NCBI GenBank assembly: GCA_017459345.1
Contig: JAFUDC010000059.1
Span: 1-34,864, forward strand
DNA from: Eubacterium sp.
Lineage (GTDB): Bacteria > Bacillota > Clostridia > Lachnospirales > Lachnospiraceae
DNA length: 34,864 bases
Reading direction: 5' to 3'
The position numbers were made by a program, and so were the translations under genes. Positions 1 to 8,906 of the stretch are shown here, piece after piece (within the stretch, counting starts at the first letter, position 1; the number at the start of each line of letters is the position of its first letter). The notes under the pieces are model-generated. The model was not told the origin of the DNA. It ran no database searches and worked only from the letters and a program-made list of their open reading frames with translations.

Positions 1-1389
1 GCCTTTGAGGATGGCATCGATACCATTATCACCTGTGATAACGGCATTGCTGCAGAACAGCAGATTGACTACGGAAACAGTTTGGGGATGACCTTCATCG
101 TGACCGACCACCACGATGTGCCCTTTGAGATGGTGGGAGATAAAAGAAAAGAAAAGCTGCCGGCGGCGGCTGCGGTGATCAATCCCAAGCAGGCTGACTG
201 CCCTTACCCCCATAAGAATATCTGCGGGGCTGTGGTTGCCTGGACGTTCATCAAGGTTCTTTACCGGCTCTACGGGATTGCTGAGGCCGAGACGGAGGAC
301 TTCCTTGAGATTGCTGCCCTGGCCACCGTTTGCGACGTGATGCCCTTACAGGGGGAGAATCGTATCATCGTAAAAGAGGGTCTTGCCAGGATGAATCATA
401 CTAAAATTCCCGGCCTTTTGGCACTGATTGAGGGCAGCGGCCTTCAGGATAAGGAAATCAGGGGCTATCATCTGGGCTTCATCATCGGCCCCTGCATCAA
501 TGCATCAGGGCGGCTTTCCACGGCCAGGCTGGCTCTTGAGCTCCTGCTTTGCCGGCAGGAGGAGGAATGCCGCAGGATGGCTGGCCAGCTCATCAGCCTG
601 AACGCAGAGCGAAAGGAAATGACCCGAAAGGGGGAGGAGCAGGCAAAAGAGTATCTGGTAAAAAGCGGGCATGACAAGGATAAGGTGCTGATCGTCTACC
701 TGCCGGACTGCCATGAGAGTATTGCGGGCATCATTGCCGGCAGAATACGGGAAACCTATAATAAGCCGGTTTTTGTCCTGACCAGGACCATGAAAGGGGT
801 TAAGGGATCCGGTCGGTCCATCGATGCCTACCACATGTATCAGGAAATGAGCCGGGTGAGAGAGTGCTTTGACCAGTTCGGAGGCCATCCCATGGCTGCC
901 GGCCTCTCCATGCAGGAGGAACGGATCGAGGAACTGAGACAGAAGCTGAATGCCAATACTACATTAACGGAAGCAGATTTCGTAGAGAAAGTGAACATAG
1001 ATATTGCTCTGCCTTTCGATTACATCAGTGAAGAACTGATCAGGGAACTGGATCTCCTGGAACCCTTCGGCACCGGCAATGAGAAACCTCTCTTTGCTCA
1101 GAAAGATCTTGAGGTCAGCGCCATAAGAGAGCAGGGCAGAAGCGGGAGGGTGCTGAAGCTCTTTTTAAAAGACCGGAAAGGGTATCCTGTGGAAGCCATC
1201 TGGTTTGGAGACGTGGCAGAGTTCTATCATAATGTGGAAGAATGTATCGGATCCAGGGGCCTTAATGCCATGCTGCGGGGCCAAAAGCAGTCCCTAACCA
1301 TGGCCTGCACCTACTATCCTCAAATCAATGAGTGGAGAGGACAGAGAACCATACAGATTGTGATTAAGAACTATATGTTGTTTAATTAG
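1..1389 (+). CDS. recJ: Single-stranded-DNA-specific exonuclease RecJ, 5'-truncated by window edge
   Basis: The reading frame is open from base 1 to the stop at 1387-1389, so the gene starts upstream of the window; 462 codons are visible, and about 100 N-terminal residues seem missing compared with usual RecJ length. RecJ is a 5'-3' single-strand exonuclease of the DHH phosphoesterase superfamily acting in recombination and repair. Visible motifs, in order, are TCDNG, the metal-binding TDHH (codons at 97-108), GPCINASGRL (the family usually has GPR here), a DHHA1 domain with CHESIAGIIAGR and GGHPMAAGLS, then a C-terminal OB-like part after GTGNEKPLF. recJ next to apt is a common Firmicute arrangement; here a HAD phosphatase gene lies between them. 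Family assignment is secure. Confidence 0.93.
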   Translation, partial: AFEDGIDTIITCDNGIAAEQQIDYGNSLGMTFIVTDHHDVPFEMVGDKRKEKLPAAAAVINPKQADCPYPHKNICGAVVAWTFIKVLYRLYGIAEAETEDFLEIAALATVCDVMPLQGENRIIVKEGLARMNHTKIPGLLALIEGSGLQDKEIRGYHLGFIIGPCINASGRLSTARLALELLLCRQEEECRRMAGQLISLNAERKEMTRKGEEQAKEYLVKSGHDKDKVLIVYLPDCHESIAGIIAGRIRETYNKPVFVLTRTMKGVKGSGRSIDAYHMYQEMSRVRECFDQFGGHPMAAGLSMQEERIEELRQKLNANTTLTEADFVEKVNIDIALPFDYISEELIRELDLLEPFGTGNEKPLFAQKDLEVSAIREQGRSGRVLKLFLKDRKGYPVEAIWFGDVAEFYHNVEECIGSRGLNAMLRGQKQSLTMACTYYPQINEWRGQRTIQIVIKNYMLFN

Positions 1390-1462
1390 TTTTTTCGAAT
1401 CAATTTACGATAGAATCCGAAACCGTCTGGTAAGCAGTATACATTATAAAAAGGGGGTACAT

Positions 1463-2323
1463 ATGACTGAAGCAGAAGACAGGAGGATCCGGCTGATCGG
1501 TCTGGATCTGGACGGGACAACCTTAACCTCAGACAAAAAACTGACGGACCACACCAGGGAAGTCCTTGAGGCATGCCTGGCCGGGGGAATCCAGGTCCTT
1601 CCCACCACCGGGAGGACCCAGGCTGCGATTCCGGATTTTCTTAAAGGTATCAAGGGCCTTCGCTATATGATTCTGTCCAATGGGGCCAAGATATGTGATC
1701 TTGCCACCGGGGAGGAAATCTACAGTGACTGTATCCCCTGGGAGAGGGCCCTCACGCTGGCAGATGAGCTGGAGCAGTATCAAACCTACTATGATTTTTA
1801 CGCCCTGGGGAGAGGATGGAGCGAGAGAAGGTTCTTTGACCATCTGGACCGGTTCAATATAGAGGCTCATATCGAAACCCTGGTTCGGACTTCCAGAACG
1901 CCGATTGATGATATGCGTCAGTGGATCAGGGAGAATCAGGCATCCATAGAGAAGTTCAGCATGTTTTTTGCCTCACCCGAACACCGGTTTTCTGCCTGGG
2001 AAAAACTGAAGGAGATTCCGGATGTGCTTGTCACCTCCTCGGTGCCCAATAACCTTGAAATAAACTATCATACCTGCAATAAAGGGAATGCGCTTCTGGG
2101 TCTGGGTAAGATCCTGGGTATTCCCCGTGAGGAGATTATGGCCTGCGGTGACGGGACCAATGATCTGGCCATGATTAAGGCTGCAGGACTGGGAGTTGCC
2201 ATGGAGAATGCAGATCCGGTGGTGAAGGAGGCCGCGGATTACATCACCCTTTCCAATGATGAGGAGGGGGTAGCCGCTGCCATCTGTAAGTTCTGCCATC
2301 TGGATATTAGCATTCCCGGTTAA
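1463..2323 (+). CDS. Cof-type HAD-superfamily phosphatase
   Basis: A 286-residue HAD hydrolase of the Cof/YidA type, which dephosphorylates small phosphometabolites such as sugar phosphates or flavin/pyridoxal phosphates. Motif I is DLDGTTL near residue 14 (nucleophile and acid aspartates), motif II is LSNGA, and motif IV is GDGTNDLAM near the C-terminus (Mg2+ binding). The C2-type cap lies between motifs II and IV. The start ATG follows AAGGGGG at 1451-1457. The substrate cannot be read from sequence. It sits between recJ and apt, with the strong apt promoter starting after it, so it is probably read with recJ. Confidence 0.9.
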   Translation: MTEAEDRRIRLIGLDLDGTTLTSDKKLTDHTREVLEACLAGGIQVLPTTGRTQAAIPDFLKGIKGLRYMILSNGAKICDLATGEEIYSDCIPWERALTLADELEQYQTYYDFYALGRGWSERRFFDHLDRFNIEAHIETLVRTSRTPIDDMRQWIRENQASIEKFSMFFASPEHRFSAWEKLKEIPDVLVTSSVPNNLEINYHTCNKGNALLGLGKILGIPREEIMACGDGTNDLAMIKAAGLGVAMENADPVVKEAADYITLSNDEEGVAAAICKFCHLDISIPG

Positions 2324-2403
2324 TTTCTGATTATTGACAGGATATAGAATGCAAGAGAGACTAACATTTCCTGCAATTTGTCTATAAAAAAATGTAAATT
2401 ATA

Positions 2404-2433
2404 CTGTAAAAGCAAGGATCTTTCTGTTATAAT
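2404..2433 (+). promoter_or_regulatory. Predicted sigma-A promoter of apt
   Basis: A consensus TATAAT -10 box lies at 2428-2433, with a weak CTGTAA -35 at 2404-2409 and an 18-nt spacer. It is about 35 nt upstream of the apt start in an AT-rich gap. Confidence 0.6.
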
Positions 2434-2466
2434 ATAAAAAGAATTCAAACAGGAGAGGTGAAAGCT

Positions 2467-2991
2467 GTGAGAAAACTCGAAGATTATGTAACAAATATCC
2501 CTGATTTCCCGGAGCCGGGTATTGTTTTCCGCGATATAACGACCATCCTTCAGGATCCGGACGGTCTGCAGCTGGGCATCCATGAGATGATGCATCTTCT
2601 GGAAGGCCTGGAATTTGATGTGATCGCCGGAGCCGAATCCAGAGGATTTTTATTCGGCATGCCCATTGCCTACAACAAGCATAAGGGCTTCGTACCGATT
2701 CGCAAAAAGGGGAAACTCCCCAGAGAGACCATAAGCAAAAAGTACGACCTTGAGTATGGAACTGCAGAGATTGAGATGCATAAGGATGCCATCTTCCCGG
2801 GACAGCGTGTTGTTCTGGTGGATGATCTGCTGGCAACCGGCGGTACCGCAAGGGCTGCTGTTGACCTGATCGAGGAGCTTGGCGGCGTTGTTGTTAAGAT
2901 AGTCTTCGCCATGGAGCTTGCAGGTCTGAACGGACGGGCAAAACTGGCAGGATATGATGTGGATTCTGCAATCATCTATCCTGGAAAGTGA
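2467..2991 (+). CDS. apt: Adenine phosphoribosyltransferase
   Basis: Type I phosphoribosyltransferase that salvages adenine with PRPP to AMP and pyrophosphate in the cytoplasm. The PRPP-binding signature VLVDDLLATGGTA is intact, and the N-terminal EDYVTNIPDFPEPGIVFRD is typical of Apt. The start is taken as GTG at 2467 (VRKLEDY...), because the ribosome binding site AGGAGAGG (2451-2458) is 8 nt upstream. An upstream GTG at 2458 would overlap that site. The resulting 174 residues match the usual Firmicute Apt length. It has its own promoter and is closed by a strong terminator, so it is probably monocistronic. Confidence 0.95.
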   Translation: MRKLEDYVTNIPDFPEPGIVFRDITTILQDPDGLQLGIHEMMHLLEGLEFDVIAGAESRGFLFGMPIAYNKHKGFVPIRKKGKLPRETISKKYDLEYGTAEIEMHKDAIFPGQRVVLVDDLLATGGTARAAVDLIEELGGVVVKIVFAMELAGLNGRAKLAGYDVDSAIIYPGK

Positions 2992-3025
2992 TGACTAATT
3001 GCAGATACATAGATAAAGATTATAT

Positions 3026-3056
3026 CCCCTGCACAGCCGTCTGTGCAGGGGTTTAT
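3026..3056 (+). terminator. Rho-independent terminator after apt
   Basis: A perfect 11-bp stem (CCCCTGCACAG / CTGTGCAGGGG) with a 4-nt CCGT loop is followed by TTTATAT. It lies directly before the RpiR-family gene. Confidence 0.85.
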
Positions 3057-3062
3057 ATGTAG

Positions 3063-3947
3063 GTGAATTATAGAATTATGGATCAGTTGAATTTATTACA
3101 GAGAATTGAAAAGAAAAGTCCTTCTTTCAGCAAAGGACAAAGAAGACTGGCAGAGTACATTACTCAGAATTATGACATCGCAGCATATCTGACAGCTTCA
3201 AAGCTGGGAAAGGAAGCCGGAGTGAGCGAATCCACGGTGGTCCGCTTTGCCTACCAGCTGGAGTATGACGGTTATCCTGAACTTCAGAAGGCAATCCAGG
3301 TGATCGTAAAGACCAATTCCAATTCCATCCAGCGCATGTCTCTGTCTTCAAAAAGATATCAGGAGAAGGGCGTACTTAAGAGTGTAATGTACACCGATGC
3401 CGACCGTCTCAGGGATACCATTCATAACGGGATCGATGAGGGTGAGTTTCAGAAAGCGGTAGATTATATTAACGAGTGCTCCAGATTATACATTCTAGGA
3501 GCCAGAAGTGCTGCCTATCTGTCCGGCCTCCTGGGCTACTATCTTAAGATGCTATTTGACAATGTGTTTATCGTGGATGCCAATTCCACCTCGGAAACTC
3601 TGGAGCAGATTTACAATATCGGCGAGAATGATGTCATGTTCGGCGTGACATTTCCCAGGTATTCCAAGAGGACAATCTATGCCCTCCAGTATGCAAAGAA
3701 CCATGGCGCCAGAACCATCGCTCTGACCGACAACTATTCCTCGCCCATCGTGGAATATGCGGACTGTACGCTGATTGCCAAAAGTGATGTGATGACCATC
3801 GTGGATTCCATGGTAGGCCCCTTAAGTGTGGTGAATGCCCTGGTAACTGCCATCGCCCTTCTTCGCAAGGAGGATGTGGAAAAACGTCTGATGGCTTTGG
3901 AAGAGCTTTGGAAAGAGTATGATGTATATAATAAGAGCTCGCAATAA
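3063..3947 (+). CDS. MurR/RpiR-family transcriptional regulator (HTH plus SIS domain)
   Basis: A regulator of about 290 residues with an N-terminal HTH_6 domain (residues 1-80, including GVSESTVVRFAYQLEYDG) and a C-terminal SIS sugar-phosphate isomerase domain (about 120-260, including LYILGARSAAYLSG and ARTIALTDNYSSPI). RpiR-type proteins sense phosphosugars, often for amino-sugar or pentose use, but no sugar operon adjoins it here, so its target is unknown. The start is uncertain: GTG at 3063 has AGGGG at a suitable distance, while ATG at 3078 has only AGGTG 12 nt upstream. It begins immediately after the apt terminator. Confidence 0.88.
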   Translation: MNYRIMDQLNLLQRIEKKSPSFSKGQRRLAEYITQNYDIAAYLTASKLGKEAGVSESTVVRFAYQLEYDGYPELQKAIQVIVKTNSNSIQRMSLSSKRYQEKGVLKSVMYTDADRLRDTIHNGIDEGEFQKAVDYINECSRLYILGARSAAYLSGLLGYYLKMLFDNVFIVDANSTSETLEQIYNIGENDVMFGVTFPRYSKRTIYALQYAKNHGARTIALTDNYSSPIVEYADCTLIAKSDVMTIVDSMVGPLSVVNALVTAIALLRKEDVEKRLMALEELWKEYDVYNKSSQ

Positions 3948-3991
3948 GGTCGCAAAATACATATCTGGGATTTAGCAGAGGGCAGATCAGG

Positions 3992-5272
3992 ATGAAAACA
4001 ATTATCGTAGCGGGCGGAGGGGCAGCAGGCATGATGGCGGCGATAGCCGCCTCCACAGATCAAAGCCGGGTCATTCTGCTGGAAAAGAATGAGAAAACGG
4101 GAAAGAAGCTCTTTATCACCGGCAAGGGCCGCTGTAATGTGACCAACGCCTGTGCCATGGAAGAGCTTCAGTCTCATGTGGTGACCAACCCCAGATTTTT
4201 ATATAGTGCATTTCACCGGTTTACCAATGCGGACATGGTCCGCTTTCTGGAGGAGATGGGGGTAGCTGTCAAGGTCGAGAGGGGACAGAGGGTTTTCCCC
4301 GAAAGCGACCATTCATCAGATATCATTCAGGCACTGACCAGGGCCTGCAGGAAAAAGAAGGTGGACATCCTCCTGAACAGTCCCGTTGCCAGAATCCTAT
4401 ACCACCATGAAGATGATGGGGTGGAAAGAACATTTGCTGGTGTGGAGCTTGAGCACGGCAAGAGAATCATGGGAGATGCCCTGATCCTTGCCACGGGAGG
4501 CCTTTCCTATCCATCCACAGGATCAACCGGAGATGGCTACGGATGGGCCCGGGAGATGGGTCATACTATTAAAGAACCCATGCCCTCCCTGGTTCCCTTT
4601 GAGATGGAGGAAGACTGGTGCCGGGATCTGATGGGCCTCACGCTCAGGAATATAAAGATTCAGGTGAAAGACGGGAAGAAGAAGATTTACGAAGGCTTTG
4701 GGGAGTTTCTCTTTACCCATTTCGGTGTGAGCGGCCCCCTGGTGCTTACTGCCAGTACCAGACTGGGTAAATGTACCAGGGCCTTAAGGGAAGGGCGTCT
4801 GACCCTTATTCTGGACCTAAAGCCTGCCCTTGATGAAGAACAGCTGAATAAGCGCTTCTTAAGAGAGTTCGATACCTGGCGCAACAAGAATATCTCCAAT
4901 GTGATCGAACAGATGCTGCCAAAGAAGCTGGTTCCCGTCTTTCTTTGCATAGCCCAGGTTCCGCCGGATAAGAAGGTCCATGATATCACCAGGGCGGAGC
5001 GCCGCCGGATGCAGGAGGTCATGAAGGGGCTGCCCATGCATATCCGGGGGCTCAGAGCCTTTGAGGAAGCCATTATCACCCGGGGAGGGGTGCATGTTAA
5101 GGAGATTGATCCATCCACCATGGAATCGAAAAAGGTGAAGAATGTCTACTTTGCCGGAGAGCTTCTGGATGTGGATGCGGAGACCGGGGGCTATAACCTT
5201 CAGATTGCCTGGTCCACAGGCTATACAGCCGGGATAAGCGCTGCGGGGAAGGCCAGTCAGGATCAATCGTAA
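3992..5272 (+). CDS. HI0933/BaiN-type NAD(P)/FAD-dependent oxidoreductase
   Basis: A 426-residue flavoprotein with an N-terminal Rossmann FAD-binding motif (IIVAGGGAAGMMAAIAA), followed by EKNEKTGKKLFITGKGRCNVTN, which is characteristic of the HI0933/YhiN family, and a C-terminal FAD-contact segment near GGYNLQIAWSTGYTAG. The family includes BaiN, reported in Clostridium scindens bile-acid 7-dehydroxylation, but members occur widely in bacteria without that pathway. No bai genes are visible here, so a bile-acid role should not be assumed. The ribosome binding site is weak. It lies 44 nt after the RpiR-type gene in the same direction. Confidence 0.85.
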   Translation: MKTIIVAGGGAAGMMAAIAASTDQSRVILLEKNEKTGKKLFITGKGRCNVTNACAMEELQSHVVTNPRFLYSAFHRFTNADMVRFLEEMGVAVKVERGQRVFPESDHSSDIIQALTRACRKKKVDILLNSPVARILYHHEDDGVERTFAGVELEHGKRIMGDALILATGGLSYPSTGSTGDGYGWAREMGHTIKEPMPSLVPFEMEEDWCRDLMGLTLRNIKIQVKDGKKKIYEGFGEFLFTHFGVSGPLVLTASTRLGKCTRALREGRLTLILDLKPALDEEQLNKRFLREFDTWRNKNISNVIEQMLPKKLVPVFLCIAQVPPDKKVHDITRAERRRMQEVMKGLPMHIRGLRAFEEAIITRGGVHVKEIDPSTMESKKVKNVYFAGELLDVDAETGGYNLQIAWSTGYTAGISAAGKASQDQS

Positions 5273-5277
5273 ATATA

Positions 5278-5296
5278 AAAAATGTCAAACATTTTT
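5278..5296 (+). terminator. Weak AT-rich hairpin after the flavoprotein gene
   Basis: AAAAATGT and ACATTTTT form an 8-bp stem around a CAA loop just after the stop codon. The stem is AT-rich, so termination may be inefficient. Confidence 0.4.
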
Positions 5297-5307
5297 GTTA
5301 AAAAATC

Positions 5308-5336
5308 TTTTCATTTATTTTAATTTGTGATACAAT
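5308..5336 (+). promoter_or_regulatory. Predicted sigma-A promoter of cmk
   Basis: TTTTCA at 5308-5313 and TACAAT at 5331-5336 are separated by 17 nt, giving a leader of about 100 nt before cmk. Confidence 0.65.
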
Positions 5337-5441
5337 AGTCAAGTGTATGCGGTACTGTATCAAGGTTTATCTATATGTACTCCAGGCGGGGTACGTAAGC
5401 AGGCCGATCAGTGCTTTAGCGATTGACAGGAGGACATGTTC

Positions 5442-6113
5442 ATGCATTACAGCATTGCCATTGACGGCCCGGCAGGTGCCGGGAAGAGTACCATAGCCAA
5501 ACGGATTGCCAGTGAGCTGGGTTTTATCTATGTGGATACCGGGGCCATGTACAGGGCAATGGCACTGTATTTCCTGAGGAAGGGTATAGATGGACATGAC
5601 ACACAGGCAATTGAGGCAGAATGCCCGGGTATCAAAGTTTCTCTTGCCTATGATGAGGAGGGGAAGCAGCAGGTCATCCTGAACGGGGAGAATGTGACTC
5701 CCTATATCCGGACAGAAGAGGTGGGCAATATGGCTTCTGTCACGGCAGCGATACCGGCGGTTCGCGCAGCTCTCCTGGATCTTCAGAGAGGGATGGCGGA
5801 GACATCGGATATCCTCATGGATGGCAGGGATATCGGCACCCACGTGCTTCCGGGAGCTTTTCTTAAGATTTATCTCACCGCCTCTCCCCAGGTTCGTGCC
5901 AGGAGGCGCTACCTGGAGCTTACAGAGAAGGGTGAGACCTGTGATCTTTCTCAGATTGAGCATGATATCATCGAGAGAGACCGGCAGGACATGAACAGGG
6001 AGATCGCTCCTCTTAAGCAGGCGGAGGATGCCCTTCTGGTGGATTCCTCGGATATGTCAATCGAAGAAGTTGCTGATGCAGTGATCGCAGAATTTCATAA
6101 CAGGAAGCAGTGA
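5442..6113 (+). CDS. cmk: Cytidylate kinase
   Basis: A 223-residue nucleoside monophosphate kinase that phosphorylates CMP and dCMP. The P-loop IDGPAGAGKST is at residues 6-16, then YVDTGAMYRAMALY, MDGRDIGTHVLP and the lid segment RARRRYLE are all typical of Cmk. The start is ATG 5442 (MHYSIAIDG), since AGGAGG at 5428-5433 is 8 nt away; an ATG at 5436 would be only 2 nt from it. It is the first gene of a cmk / ispH-rpsA unit, an order common in clostridia. Confidence 0.95.
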   Translation: MHYSIAIDGPAGAGKSTIAKRIASELGFIYVDTGAMYRAMALYFLRKGIDGHDTQAIEAECPGIKVSLAYDEEGKQQVILNGENVTPYIRTEEVGNMASVTAAIPAVRAALLDLQRGMAETSDILMDGRDIGTHVLPGAFLKIYLTASPQVRARRRYLELTEKGETCDLSQIEHDIIERDRQDMNREIAPLKQAEDALLVDSSDMSIEEVADAVIAEFHNRKQ

Positions 6114-6134
6114 TTGACTTCATTTCCTTATATT

Positions 6135-6182
6135 CCTGCCAGGGGCTTGCGTTGATGGCAGGAAGCTGTCTTGACTTGACAG
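6135..6182 (+). other. Two small hairpins between cmk and ispH-rpsA
   Basis: CCTGCCA (6135-6141) pairs with TGGCAGG (6156-6162), and CTGTC (6166-6170) pairs with GACAG (6178-6182). Neither is followed by a T tract, so they are not obvious terminators. They could shape the mRNA leader of the S1-fusion gene. Confidence 0.4.
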
Positions 6183-6224
6183 TTATGAGGGACAGTCACT
6201 GTGGACAGATTGCCGGAGTTAACA

Positions 6225-8123
6225 ATGGAGATTACAATTGCAAAGTCTGCGGGTTTTTGCTTTGGAGTTCAGAGAGCCGTTGATACCGTTTACAGGGAAG
6301 CAGCCAACAAGAGTGTTTTTACTTACGGGCCGATCATTCATAATGATGAGGTAGTTGCTGATCTTGAAAAGCATGGCGTGAAGGTAATTCATGACCATGG
6401 GGATTTCTCTTCTGTAGGTTCAGGTACAGTGATCATTCGTTCTCATGGTGTTCCTAAGAGCATATATGACGAGATTGCGCAGGCCGGGTTGTCTCTGGTC
6501 GATGCGACCTGTCCATTTGTGAAAAAGATTCACGGGATTGTCGAACAGGAAAGCAGTGACGGCCGGGTTGTCGTTATCATTGGCAATGACCACCATCCTG
6601 AGGTGGAGGGAATCAAGGGTTGGTGTCGCACCGCCCCCATCGTGATTGAGAATCATGAGCAGGCGCGGGAGATGGTGCTTGCACCGGGCACGGGAGTGTC
6701 CATCGTCTCACAAACGACATTTAACCACAATAAGTTTCAGGAATTAGTTGAAATTATCTCTGAAAAGGATTATGATATAAAAGTCTTTAATACGATATGT
6801 AATGCCACAGAGGAGCGGCAGACCGAAACCAGAGAACTTGCAAGGCGCTCAGATGCCATGATCGTGATTGGCGGCAAACATAGCTCGAACACTCAGAAGC
6901 TTTTCGAGATAAGTAAAAAAGAATGTAGTAATACTATATATATACAAACGAAATCTGATCTGCATATGGAGTATTTTCGTAATATCGGCAAGCTCGGTAT
7001 TACTGCAGGGGCTTCTACCCCAAACAATATTATCAAGGAGGTTCATGAAAGCATGGCAGAAATGAGTTTTGACCAGATGCTGGAGGAAAGTTTTAAGACA
7101 ATCAGGAATGGAGAGATTGTCAAGGGTACTGTTATCGATGTTAAAGAGGATGAGATTATTCTCAATATCGGATATAAAACAGATGGTATTATTACCAGAC
7201 AGGAATATTCCAATGACCAGAATCTTGATCTTACAACAGTAGCCAAGGTTGGAGATGAGATGGAGGCCAAGGTTCTCAAGGTGAATGATGGCGAAGGACA
7301 GCTTCTTTTAAGCTACAGAAGACTGAAAGCGGAGAAGGTGAACCAGAGACTTCAGGAAGCATTCGAGAACAAGGAAGTATTAAAAGCGACAGTTGCCAAG
7401 GTGCTTGACGGTGGTTTAAGCGTAGTTGTGGAGGATACCAGAGTATTTATCCCTGCTAGCCTTGTTTCTGATACTTATGAGAAGAACCTGAAGAAGTATG
7501 ACGGTCAGGAGATCGAGTTCGTGATCACTGAGTGCAATCCCAGAAAGAGACGGATCATCGGTGACCGCAAGCAGCTCTTAGTTGCAGAGAAGAAGAAAAA
7601 ACAGGAAGAACTCTTTGCACGCATCGAGCCGGGCATGACTGTAGAAGGCGTTGTAAAGAACGTGACAGACTTTGGTGCTTTCGTGGACCTTGGCGGAGCA
7701 GACGGACTTCTTCATATCTCCGAGATGAGCTGGGGCCGTGTTGAGAACCCCAAGAAGGTCTTCAATGTCGGCGAGAACTTAAGTGTTCTGATCAAGGATA
7801 TCCAGGGTGAGAAGATTGCCTTATCCCTCAAGTTCCCTGAGACCAATCCATGGTTAACCGCAGATGAGAAGTATGCTGTAGGCAACATCGTTGAAGGTAA
7901 GGTTGCCCGCATGACAGACTTCGGTGCATTTATTGAGCTTGAGCCTGGTGTTGATGCATTGCTGCATGTTTCCCAGATTGCCAGAGAGCATGTTGAGAAA
8001 CCGTCTGATGTATTGAAGGTTGGTCAGGAGATCACAGCTAAGGTTGTGGACTTTAAGAAGGATGACCGCAAGATCAGCTTAAGTATCAAGGCTTTAGATA
8101 TTCCGGCAAGGGATGAAGAGTAA
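6225..8123 (+). CDS. ispH: IspH (HMBPP reductase) fused to ribosomal protein S1-like domains
   Basis: A bifunctional 632-residue protein. Residues 1 to about 283 are 4-hydroxy-3-methylbut-2-enyl diphosphate reductase, the last MEP-pathway step giving IPP and DMAPP. The [4Fe-4S] ligands C12, C96 and C192 are present in GFCFGV, ATCPFVKKIH and TICNATEERQ. Residues from about 295 carry four S1 RNA-binding repeats (starting near 295, 380, 470 and 553); repeats 3 and 4 contain the canonical TDFGAFVDLGG- and TDFGAFIELEP-type cores. The start is ATG 6225, with a CCGGAG site 6 nt upstream, because this begins exactly at the IspH N-terminus. The fusion is widespread in clostridia. A strong terminator follows. 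Confidence 0.95.
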   Translation: MEITIAKSAGFCFGVQRAVDTVYREAANKSVFTYGPIIHNDEVVADLEKHGVKVIHDHGDFSSVGSGTVIIRSHGVPKSIYDEIAQAGLSLVDATCPFVKKIHGIVEQESSDGRVVVIIGNDHHPEVEGIKGWCRTAPIVIENHEQAREMVLAPGTGVSIVSQTTFNHNKFQELVEIISEKDYDIKVFNTICNATEERQTETRELARRSDAMIVIGGKHSSNTQKLFEISKKECSNTIYIQTKSDLHMEYFRNIGKLGITAGASTPNNIIKEVHESMAEMSFDQMLEESFKTIRNGEIVKGTVIDVKEDEIILNIGYKTDGIITRQEYSNDQNLDLTTVAKVGDEMEAKVLKVNDGEGQLLLSYRRLKAEKVNQRLQEAFENKEVLKATVAKVLDGGLSVVVEDTRVFIPASLVSDTYEKNLKKYDGQEIEFVITECNPRKRRIIGDRKQLLVAEKKKKQEELFARIEPGMTVEGVVKNVTDFGAFVDLGGADGLLHISEMSWGRVENPKKVFNVGENLSVLIKDIQGEKIALSLKFPETNPWLTADEKYAVGNIVEGKVARMTDFGAFIELEPGVDALLHVSQIAREHVEKPSDVLKVGQEITAKVVDFKKDDRKISLSIKALDIPARDEE

Positions 8124-8143
8124 TAAGACCTGATATATATTAC

Positions 8144-8177
8144 GGGCTGCTGCACTTTATGTGCAGCAGCCCTTTTT
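8144..8177 (+). terminator. Rho-independent terminator after ispH-rpsA
   Basis: A perfect 12-bp stem, GGGCTGCTGCAC with GTGCAGCAGCCC, encloses a TTTAT loop and is followed by TTTTTATA. The convergent PAP2 gene ends at its 3' edge. Confidence 0.9.
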
Positions 8178-8682
8178 ATATCTTGAGACCAACAATACAG
8201 GTGATTCCTGCAGCCAGTATTCCAAGAACCGCTCCCCATAGCACATCCCCGGGAAAATGTACTCCTCCCGCAACCCGGATGACTGCCAGTCCCATGCCGC
8301 AGACCAGCACCAGGATACCGGCCGCGGGGTTAATACCAAGCCAGAGTCCCCCGATCAGCATGATGGAGAAGACATGGCGGCTGGGGAAGGACCGTCCCCG
8401 TTTTTCTTTGGCAATCAGAGGTTTTATGGGGTAGACCTCGTAGGGCCGGGGATAATTGCGGACTCTGCGATAGACTGAGATGAAGAAAAAAGCCAGGCCA
8501 GGCAATATAATATACACAAGCAGCTTCTGCAGAGGATACCGGTACAGGATCAGCCACAGCAGGAGGGGGTACATGGCAAAGCCCAGACCGGTAAAGAGGT
8601 AATTGGCTCCGCGGATCACCATCATTATTAAAGGATTTGAGCGTATTCGGTCAGCCCATAGATTATAGTTGTTGTAATTCAT
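8176..8682 (-). CDS. PAP2-superfamily membrane phosphatase
   Basis: A 168-residue integral membrane protein with about five hydrophobic segments and the three PAP2 (type 2 phosphatidic acid phosphatase) signature parts: RRVRNYPRP, SFPSRHVFS (the usual PSGH is PSRH here) and IRVAGGVHFPGD, which holds the catalytic histidine and aspartate. Such enzymes dephosphorylate phosphatidate, phosphatidylglycerol-phosphate or undecaprenyl pyrophosphate at the membrane; which one cannot be told from sequence. The start codon has GGTGAGG 5 nt upstream on the minus strand. It stands alone between the S1-fusion terminator and the promoter of the secreted protein gene. Confidence 0.88.
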   Translation of the reverse strand: MNYNNYNLWADRIRSNPLIMMVIRGANYLFTGLGFAMYPLLLWLILYRYPLQKLLVYIILPGLAFFFISVYRRVRNYPRPYEVYPIKPLIAKEKRGRSFPSRHVFSIMLIGGLWLGINPAAGILVLVCGMGLAVIRVAGGVHFPGDVLWGAVLGILAAGITCIVGLKI

Positions 8683-8850
8683 GTAAACCTCACCGGGGCA
8701 ATATCCAGCCTTATTACAAAATGAGCGGTTACAGTGATTTCTGGAATAATATTATTCTTATCATATATGATCAGAACAGATATATCCCCATTATACACGA
8801 TTATCAGCTGCCTGGCAAATCAGCTGGTCATGATAACCACGAGGGGGGAA

Positions 8851-8879
8851 TTGACCTTTTGATGGTGATAACATATAAT
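8851..8879 (+). promoter_or_regulatory. Near-consensus sigma-A promoter of the secreted FN3-like protein gene
   Basis: TTGACC at 8851-8856, a 17-nt spacer and TATAAT at 8874-8879 lie about 28 nt upstream of the start codon at 8907. The 8683-8850 stretch upstream shows nothing else I can identify. Confidence 0.85.
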
Positions 8880-8906
8880 AAAATTGTTTAAAGGAGGGAC
8901 TATACC

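Noticed and set aside
3992-5272. Bile-acid dehydroxylation gene baiN
   Set aside because: The fold matches, but the family is widespread and no other bai gene is present in the window.
5367-5963. 198-residue open frame on the minus strand inside cmk
   Set aside because: It is antisense to a clearly conserved kinase, has no recognisable domain and no ribosome binding site.
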